A stretch of DNA of 50,384 nucleotides from an uncultured Actinomyces sp. (GTDB lineage: Bacteria; Actinomycetota; Actinomycetes; Actinomycetales; Actinomycetaceae). The notes below the pieces were generated by a model, which searched no databases, was not told where the DNA came from, and saw only the letters and a list, made by a program, of their open reading frames with translations. Shown here one piece after another: positions 45,222-50,384 of the stretch. Each line of letters begins with the position of its first letter. The first letter of the stretch is position 1. Made by a program: the position numbers and the translations under genes. The DNA lies in contig CALHZX010000052.1 of the NCBI GenBank assembly GCA_938040725.1, positions 1 to 50,384 on the forward strand. The letters run 5' to 3'.

Positions 45222-45396
45222 GTTGCGCGGATATCCATACACCCGCTACCGTTCCTCGCCTCCCCATATCCCAACCACACCAGCTTGCAGCCGTTGCACG
45301 GGTATCCACACGCCAGACCTGCCACAACACTCCACCAGCACCCAGCCCCCGAGCACCCCGCCTCAAACTCCAGCGGTGCCGGTTGCGCGGCTATCC
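45222..45396. repeat. Three copies of GTTGC(G/A)CGGNTATCC upstream of tRNA-Gly
   Basis: The 15-bp word occurs at 45222, 45293 and 45382. The stretch 45086-45443 has no gene; apart from this repeat and the tRNA promoter I see nothing in it. The last copy overlaps the -35 of the tRNA promoter. Confidence 0.75.
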
Positions 45397-45412
45397 GACG
45401 TGACGATATGAT
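45383..45412 (+). promoter_or_regulatory. Probable promoter of tRNA-Gly
   Basis: TTGCGC (45383-45388) and TATGAT (45407-45412) are 18 bp apart; transcription would begin about 25 bp before the tRNA. Confidence 0.6.
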
Positions 45413-45443
45413 CGACGGGTCGATTCCTTCGGGACGATGAATT

Positions 45444-45514
45444 GCGGGCGTAGTTCATCGGTAGAATGGAAGCTTCCCAAGCTTCAGAGGCGGGTTCGAT
45501 TCCCGTCGCCCGCT
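45444..45514 (+). tRNA. tRNA-Gly (CCC)
   Basis: Acceptor GCGGGCG pairs with CGCCCGC; anticodon stem GAAGC/GCTTC holds loop TTCCCAA with anticodon CCC. T-arm GGGTTCGATTCCC is intact and CCA is encoded at 45515-45517. It marks the left edge of the atypical right-hand region; no direct repeat of its 3' end was found further right in the window. Confidence 0.97.
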
Positions 45515-45656
45515 CCATTTTGACTCCGGTGGAAAACTCGCTATACCCCGCAAATGTACTATTGCCTGAACTTGCATAAAGCATCTCGCTCACTTCTGTC
45601 GACACTGAGAAAACGACATTCCCGACCAAATTTTTCTCCCGATTGGAGATGTCACG

Positions 45657-46742
45657 ATGGGTTCCCGGTTAGGTGTTTTGCTTAAGACTTACTCCGGTTG
45701 GGAGATCTACTACGACCACTGGGCGGCCCAAACGGTCGGACTGGACATTGCGATCGACGGTATGGAAGCCACCTATGAACGTGTGCGTTGTATGTCTCCG
45801 ATGGGTGTTGATGATCCGCATGCTTGGGAGGGGGCGACGTGGATTGAGGGCACACTTCTGATCGACGAGACCAGGAAACTGGTGGTGTGGGCAGAGGAGA
45901 GTGAGGCACTCTACATGCCTCGACTTATCAACTACCTCGTTGAGCACACCTGGCCTGGGTGGACGGCCGCCTGGTCAGCCGAAGGAACCAGTGGAACTCT
46001 TCGGGCTGCGGGCGTCGATCCGGCCACCATCTTCACACACCGTTCTGATCGTTTGCCGTGTGATCGCGCGCCCAGTCTAGAGCCATGGGATGAGTGGCAC
46101 GGAGCTGATCCCATCACCGTGCGCATGGCAGACGGCACCTTGGTCACCTGGCGCGCCTACGGCTTCCTGGAAGATGTTACTGGATGCGGTCCTGAGAGTT
46201 TCCTGGCTTTAGCTCGCGAGGTCGCCTCCCGGCTACCGGATGAATCGGATGCGTGGGAGCAGACCATGGATGACGATGTTCCGACCACCGGGATATTCGT
46301 GGACTACCAAGCACGCTCGTTGCGTTGGTGGTCGCTCCAGGACAGGGACATGCACCTGGAGGATTTCGATGCGCTGTGGCCGGGATGGACACTAACCAGC
46401 AGTTCGGACGACTACTCCTGGCACCAAGAACTCACCGGGCAGGTATTCCGTACCTGGGCTGACGATGTCAACGAATGTCGCTCCTGGATCGTGAGAGCTA
46501 TTGAAGAAGGTACACGAGCCAACCCGCTAGCAAGCTTGGCTAACGCCCTGTCAGGTCAGGGTCATGAGATCAGTCCGTACGCGTCCGCTCTGGAGTTCGT
46601 TCCCTCCAACCGTCAAGCCGCGATGGAAACCTTCAATCGGCTCCTCAATGTCGTTCGAGACGCGCCGTTGAAGCCCGCGCGAATTATCGACCGACACGGA
46701 ACTATCACACCCCCGTTCGAGGAGGGAGAGGCCGGATTCTAG
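45657..46742 (+). CDS. Hypothetical protein, tRNA-adjacent orphan
   Basis: 361 aa; family not recognised. It is rich in Trp and acidic residues (for example WEIYYDHWAAQTVGLDIAID, WPGWTAAWSAEG, WPGWTLTSSSDDYSW), with no signal peptide or membrane helix. Two related blocks, each ending in a PGWT motif (about residues 99-102 and 243-246), suggest an internal duplication. The mean GC is lower than in neighbouring genes, and it stands alone between tRNA-Gly and an IS30 remnant, pointing to horizontal acquisition. Such orphan, Trp-rich cytoplasmic proteins are sometimes toxin-immunity proteins; that is speculation. Confidence 0.7.
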   Translation: MGSRLGVLLKTYSGWEIYYDHWAAQTVGLDIAIDGMEATYERVRCMSPMGVDDPHAWEGATWIEGTLLIDETRKLVVWAEESEALYMPRLINYLVEHTWPGWTAAWSAEGTSGTLRAAGVDPATIFTHRSDRLPCDRAPSLEPWDEWHGADPITVRMADGTLVTWRAYGFLEDVTGCGPESFLALAREVASRLPDESDAWEQTMDDDVPTTGIFVDYQARSLRWWSLQDRDMHLEDFDALWPGWTLTSSSDDYSWHQELTGQVFRTWADDVNECRSWIVRAIEEGTRANPLASLANALSGQGHEISPYASALEFVPSNRQAAMETFNRLLNVVRDAPLKPARIIDRHGTITPPFEEGEAGF

Positions 46743-46760
46743 GGGTGGTTGCAAGACGGG

Positions 46761-47230
46761 TTATGTCCTGAGCAGCAGTTCGAGGCGTTGCTTGGGTGCG
46801 TCCCAGTTGGGCGTTTTGCCGGGCACTCGCCCCGATTGTGAGCGATGACGTCCAGGTTTGCGTCGCTCGGGGGCCAACGATCAGAGCCTTTGGGCATGTA
46901 ATTGATGCAGGAGCCCGTTCGTGTTCTCGTTCGTTGCGCACTGCCAGGGCCAATGCTGGTCACACAAGTACACATCAAACCCCACGCTCCGAGGCAATCT
47001 TGCCACGCTGAGCCAGATCGCTGCCCCAGTCCCACCTCAGCAACAAACGCAAGGAGTCAGGTAAGCCTGCACACTTATCGATAATGGCATCGTCAACCTC
47101 GACGACTGCGTGTCCGTTAGACACGTAGAGCAACATCGTGAACCGAGTAGAGCACTCCACGAGTGCGCAGAGCACCTTTGCCCTAGATGCCAATGGACTG
47201 ACAGATCGTCTCCACACACGAGTTCATGCT
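46761..47230 (-). pseudogene. Frameshifted IS30-family transposase remnant
   Basis: Pieces of the IS30 catalytic core appear in all three minus frames. They are ALVECSTRFTMLLYV and PDSLRLLLRWDWGSDLAQRG (about 47180-46990; compare LVER...LTWD.G.E), NENTNGLLHQ and YMPKGSDR...SDANLDVIAHN (about 46960-46830; compare NENTNGLLRQYFPKG), and NWDAPKQRLELLLR ending at TAA 46761-46763. At least two frameshifts separate them, and the N-terminal part is not recognisable. The copy is not functional. Terminal inverted repeats were not identified. Confidence 0.8.
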
Positions 47231-47357
47231 CTGACTTATGCGCGAAAAGCCAACCAAGCAGGCACAGATCTGTTCTAGAGACCACCTGAGTCAAGCCTGT
47301 CTCTAGGTTCTAGTGGTGGCGCGCGTCGCCAACAAGACCTGGGCGCAGCGCCAGTCG

Positions 47358-47519
47358 GCGCGAAAAACCTCGCCCAGCACGGCGCCTCCAGCGACCTTTC
47401 CGCGAAAAAGCTCGCCCAGCAAGCACAAAAACGCCGAATTTGGGGGGTTTTAAGCGCGCTGGGCAAACTTTTTCGCGCTTTCGCGATGACGCAGTGCCGC
47501 AGGGCGAACTTTTTCGCGC
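47358..47519. repeat. Four-copy 21-bp dyad repeat
   Basis: GCGCGAAAAACCTCGCCCAG (47358) and GCGCGAAAAAGCTCGCCCAG-like (47400, first base C) are direct copies 42 bp apart. GCTGGGCAAACTTTTTCGCG (47458) and GCAGGGCGAACTTTTTCGCG (47499) are inverted copies 41 bp apart. The whole is symmetric about 47439, with an A/T- and G-run core between. Confidence 0.85.
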
Positions 47520-47671
47520 CCAAATGAAACCGCCACCACGAAAACCGTGCCGCAAAGGTGACAGCGGTTTCAGCCTGGCAACGCGTTGCACCGAAAAGGC
47601 AAGCGATGCACTAGACACAGGACTGGTCTGGTCTGGTTTTGTGGGCCGGGTGTTTTGAGGGTTGTTGGTTG

Positions 47672-48478
47672 TTATTGGTGGTGTGCCCATTGGCGCGTGT
47701 ACTGGTTGGGTGAGAGCCAGCCCAGCGCGGTGTGGGGGTGCTCTTCATTGTAGCGGCGCGACCAGGCGCCGATTAGTGCGCGCGCGTGGTTGAGGTCCTC
47801 GAACATGTTGTCCTCCAGGAGTTCATCACGCATGCGGTTGTGTAAGGACTCCACGAACCCGCCCAGCCAGGGCTGGCCCGGTGGGATGAATGCTTGGAGT
47901 GTGTCGTGCTCGTTGGCCCAGCGCCCCATGGCTGCGGCGATGAATTCGGGCCCGTTATCGGGGCGCAGCACCTGGGGTGCCCCATGGGTTAGGGCAGCCA
48001 GGTCACGCATGTCGATCACGTCGGCGGCTCCCATACGCCGCTCGACGCAGAAAGCCAGGTGCTGGCGGGTGAACTCATCGATGAGGTGACAGACCTTGAA
48101 CACGCGTCCCTTCCAGTCCGAGTCGAACTGGAAATCAATGGCCCACACCTGCCCAGGAGCGCTAGCCCTGACCAGGTGCTGTAGGCGCGGCGCAGTGCGG
48201 GGCTTGTGGGCTTTGCGCGGACGCACGCGCAGCCCTTCGGTGCGCCACAAGCGCCGGAACGTATCACGGCCCACGACAATGCCCTCGCTCTTGGCCCGCG
48301 CCCAGGCGCGTTTATAGCCCCAGCGTCGATGCGTGGTGGCACAATCGTTCATCCACTGGCGCACACGCCCATGATCACGCAGCGTTTTCGCCCTGCCCGC
48401 CGCGCGGGCCCGGCAATACGCTGACCGCGACAGCCCGGCAACGCGCCCGCGCAAGACGCTGAGAAAACCCCTGGCCAA
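47672..48478 (-). CDS. IS3-family transposase OrfB (DDE integrase)
   Basis: 268 aa. Retroviral-type integrase core with D in QVWAIDFQFD, D in VLRPDNGPEF and E in GGFVESLHNRMRDE, the DDE triad. The N-terminal part (RWGYKRAWARAKSEG) is the HTH_21 segment found before the core in IS407-group elements. In this family OrfB is normally made as an OrfAB fusion by frameshifting; here it starts just 10 bp after OrfA. It looks intact, but depends on OrfA for DNA binding. Confidence 0.93.
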   Translation of the reverse strand: MARGFLSVLRGRVAGLSRSAYCRARAAGRAKTLRDHGRVRQWMNDCATTHRRWGYKRAWARAKSEGIVVGRDTFRRLWRTEGLRVRPRKAHKPRTAPRLQHLVRASAPGQVWAIDFQFDSDWKGRVFKVCHLIDEFTRQHLAFCVERRMGAADVIDMRDLAALTHGAPQVLRPDNGPEFIAAAMGRWANEHDTLQAFIPPGQPWLGGFVESLHNRMRDELLEDNMFEDLNHARALIGAWSRRYNEEHPHTALGWLSPNQYTRQWAHHQ

Positions 48479-48487
48479 CCAGGTAGC

Positions 48488-48802
48488 TCACAGCCTCGTG
48501 CCTGCGCGCCGGGCTGAGAAGTTTCCCTCTGCCAACTCTCGCAACGCTGCCTTTTCTAGCTCTGCTTGGCCTAGCAACTGTTTCAAGCGCTCGTTTTGCT
48601 CGCGCAACTCACGCAGCTCCTTGGCCTCACGACGATTCATCGTCCCATAACGCTGGCGCCACCGGCACAACGTCGCCTCGCTGATACCTAGCACGCGGCA
48701 GGCCTGGGCCGTACTCATGCCCTCACCTCCCAACGCCTCGGCCTTCTCCAGCTTCACGACAATCTACTCAGGCGTGTGCTTCGACAACTTCCTCATGGTC
48801 AT
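48488..48802 (-). pseudogene. IS3-family OrfA interrupted by an amber codon
   Basis: From ATG 48800-48802 the frame reads MTMRKLSKHTPE, then TAG (48764-48766), then IVVKLEKAEALGGEGMSTAQ and on to a helix-turn-helix (GISEATLCRWRQRYG) and a leucine-zipper-like coiled coil (ELRELREQNERLKQLLGQAE). The stop replaces the Gln (CAG) usual in HTPEQIV of IS407-type OrfA. A restart at GTG 48755-48757 would give an 89-aa protein lacking only the N-terminal arm, so partial function remains possible. Confidence 0.8.
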
Positions 48803-48835
48803 CCATTCTGCCCGGCCACAAGCAGCCGGGACTAC

Positions 48836-49675
48836 TCAGAACAACCCTCTCACAACAAACGGACCGAAAAACCCAGACCCCTCCACCGAGATGGGCGTGT
48901 ACTTCATGCCCTCTTCCAGGACAGTGATTTTGTTGCCGTTCCTTGCCCCACCGAAAGTCTGGGTCCATGATTCGCGTACTCTGGCTGGGTCACTGATGAC
49001 ACCTGGGGGCTCCAAGACGCCTCCGGGTGCTGCACCGTTGGCGAAGAAGCTGACCCCGTAGTCTTCGCAGGCTTGGGCCATGCTGATCGCGTTTGTCGCC
49101 ATCGCAATCGGTGAGTACCCGACCAGTCCGTCGAAGCCGAGGCCTGGGATGTGCAGGACCTCAGACGATGACAGGACCACTCGCTCATATTGGGCGTTGG
49201 GTGGTTCGTCTGTGGTGCGCTGATACTCGCAATACAGTCGGCCCGCGCTGTCGCGCCCCACGGCCATGCGGTTTGGCATGAGCGGATACAAGCCAATGAC
49301 CTCGCCGCGCCCGTTGCGGATGACCTGGGCGTAGGCGTTGCCCCACAGCAGCAGGTAGGTCATGCGCGTTTCCCGGAACACGAAGCTCGTCATCTCCAGG
49401 TTGGGTTCGTCGTGCAGGAGCCGGTAGAGCGGATGGTCGGGGGCTTTCTCTTTCCCACCATCTGCGCGCACCCGGTACACGTGCAACGGCAGGCCCCCGA
49501 TCGCCTCGGCCAGAATCCGCACACACGAGTACACCGCGGTCATCTGCATAGCGGAGCGCTCGGTCACCGCACGGCCGCTACTCGCGGGCCCGAACAGGAA
49601 GCTGTAGGATGAGCCCAGGGTCTGGTCGGTGGCCTTGTGCGTAGCATTGTTTCGTATCCATGTATTCAGGCCCAT
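48836..49675 (-). pseudogene. Phage portal protein, truncated by the IS3 element
   Basis: The 279-aa frame from ATG 49673-49675 (site GAGGAG) matches the N-terminal two thirds of HK97-type portal proteins: VYSCVRILAEAIGGLPLHVY, DHPLYRLLHDEPN, LLLWGNAYAQVIRNGRGEVI and SEVLHIPGLGFDGLVGYSPI. Portal proteins are usually 380-450 aa. After GMKYTPISV, near 48890, the sequence leaves the family pattern and the last ~15 residues are IS-derived, ending at TGA 48836-48838. The C-terminal part is absent from the region beyond the IS. The prophage can no longer package DNA from this copy. Confidence 0.88.
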
Positions 49676-49719
49676 AGGGTGCTCCTCGGAGAAATAAGCA
49701 GCAGTTAGCGAGGTACGAC

Positions 49720-50100
49720 ATGTCAGGCAGCACTGAATTCGAGGAAGTTCGTGTTGAAATCGAACGAGACGGAAAGCCTGTTGTCGTTGCCTTCCAAGGG
49801 CGCCGCTTGAGTCGCGTCGCATACGTGCGTGACGGTCGAGAAACCGTCTACCGTGCCTACGCCACCCCGAAAGACAAGATCGCGGTCACCAAGCGCTCCG
49901 CGGTGGCGTGGCAGGCAAGCGCTCACCTGAACGAAGAAACCTGGGCCGACATCGCGAACGGCAATGAGTGGTGGCAGCCCACCTACGCACTCTTCGTCGC
50001 TGACACGTGGGAAGAACTCCGCACGCAGCTCGATGCCGAGATCGTCGCCAAGCTACAGGGCAAAGCCGAGCCCGTCCCAGTCGAACACCTCGACCTCTAG
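49720..50100 (+). CDS. Small EXLDI-like protein between terminase and portal genes
   Basis: 126 aa, cytoplasmic, no signal or membrane helix. The C-terminus EHLDL fits the E-x-L-D-(I/L) ending that defines the EXLDI family, and the middle (GRRLSRVAYVRDGRETVYRAY) has the expected basic-aromatic spacing; the assignment is tentative and the family function is unknown. The gene reads against the phage genes: it is tail-to-tail with the terminase stop (6 bp apart) and diverges from the portal start. That position is typical of a moron, an accessory gene carried by a phage with its own promoter. Confidence 0.65.
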   Translation: MSGSTEFEEVRVEIERDGKPVVVAFQGRRLSRVAYVRDGRETVYRAYATPKDKIAVTKRSAVAWQASAHLNEETWADIANGNEWWQPTYALFVADTWEELRTQLDAEIVAKLQGKAEPVPVEHLDL

Positions 50101-50105
50101 CCCGC

Positions 50106-50384
50106 TTACAGCACCAACATGCCGCGCGAGTCGTAGACGGATTCGTTGTGTTGTCCGCCGTTTCGGTTAGCTCGGTCGAGGGCCATGATGGTGGCGACGA
50201 CTCCGTCGATTGTCTCGGTGGATTTGGCTCTATCGGGTTTGATGTTTCCGGCAGGGCCCAGCAGCGGTGGCGGCAGGACCAGGCCAGGCTTCGAGACGGC
50301 GCACCGGGCCACACGCCAGCACGCCAGGTGCCGCCGGTGTGGAGGGCGCCGGAGGGACCTGCCGCAGTGCCGGTGGGCGGCGGC
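50106..50384 (-). CDS. Phage terminase large subunit, C-terminal end (partial)
   Basis: The gene enters from beyond the right edge and stops at TAA 50106-50108. The visible end contains AGNIKPDRAKSTETIDGVVA followed by TIMALDRANRNGG and SVYDSRGML, the conserved C-terminus of HK97-type large terminases (NIKP.K...RIDG..AL.MAL), part of the nuclease domain. It would cut and package phage DNA together with the portal. The order terminase then portal on one strand is normal for this phage group. Confidence 0.85.
   Translation of the reverse strand, partial: AAAHRHCGRSLRRPPHRRHLACWRVARCAVSKPGLVLPPPLLGPAGNIKPDRAKSTETIDGVVATIMALDRANRNGGQHNESVYDSRGMLVL

Larger units (their letters stand above)
47629..48881 (-). 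mobile_element. IS3-family insertion sequence (IS407-like)
   Basis: About 1.25 kb with two transposase frames. The ends show related inverted sequences: TGGTCTGGTTTTG and, 25 bp further in, GAGGGTTGTT at the left, and GGGTCTGGGTTTTT with GAGGGTTGTT at the right (reverse strand). No clear target duplication is seen. It has landed inside a phage portal gene, but the rest of that gene is not on the other side, so a deletion or rearrangement followed. The exact ends are estimates, good to a few bases. Confidence 0.8.

Noticed and set aside
47310..47690. 126-codon minus frame over the dyad repeat
   Set aside because: Composition follows the repeats and the IS end; no homology to the missing portal half or any family.
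45444..50384. tRNA-Gly as an attachment site for an integrated element
   Set aside because: No direct copy of the tRNA 3' end and no integrase gene in the window; the element edge may lie outside.
48836..50384. Self-targeting of the prophage remnant by an array spacer
   Set aside because: A partial comparison by eye of some spacers with the portal and terminase sequence gave no convincing match; a full alignment of all 163 spacers to the genome would be decisive.

Overview
The window is high-GC DNA from an actinobacterium. Gene content (DUF3073, holin-X/DUF3618 pair, PurF with a short propeptide, bifunctional-type dCTP deaminase, TM2 proteins, a probable leaderless GTG start at mutY, an LPXTG-type wall-sorting remnant) points to the Actinomyces/Schaalia group; the genus is an inference. 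Most of the window is ordinary chromosome, with one very large CRISPR-Cas locus in the middle and a decayed mobile region at the right end.

Layout: 1-158 is the end of an MFS exporter gene. A 19-bp-period repeat array (223-338) follows, then a GTGA-coupled rhtA-like/msrB pair and a 971-residue MscS-type channel with a long disordered tail (454-4900). A tRNA-Glu/Asp/Phe operon with a clear promoter and terminator lies at 4996-5403. The stretch 5404-6021 has no intact gene: it holds two long hairpins, the sorting-signal tail of a lost surface protein and a decayed CRISPR repeat.

The CRISPR-Cas locus spans 5959-25613 and is type I-E, read on the minus strand: cas3, cse1, cse2, cas7, cas5, cas6e, cas1, cas2, then the array. 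Nearly all genes are coupled by 1-4 nt overlaps. By position counting the array has 164 repeats and 163 spacers with a 61-bp period. The cas2 stop lies only 18 bp from the first repeat, so the leader and its probable promoter fall inside a 3' extension of cas2. Two degenerate repeat-like hairpins lie upstream of the cas promoter in the same orientation, resembling a crRNA-like regulatory RNA.

25720-45085 is chromosomal housekeeping: a degenerate ABC ATPase-like protein, holin-X and DUF3618 proteins, DUF3073, purM and purF, a membrane Fe-S oxidoreductase, a hypothetical protein, dcd, two TM2 proteins, mutY, a MacB-like tripartite exporter, a GNAT acetyltransferase, thioredoxin, a TetR regulator and a Nudix hydrolase. 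A 14-bp word, GACGAGGCCGGGGC, recurs here in the linkers of several unrelated proteins and between genes.

From tRNA-Gly (45444) onward composition and content change: an orphan 361-residue protein, a frameshifted IS30-type transposase, a four-copy dyad repeat, an IS3-family element with an amber codon in OrfA, and prophage pieces (portal truncated at the IS3, an opposite-strand small gene, and the C-terminus of the large terminase running off the window).
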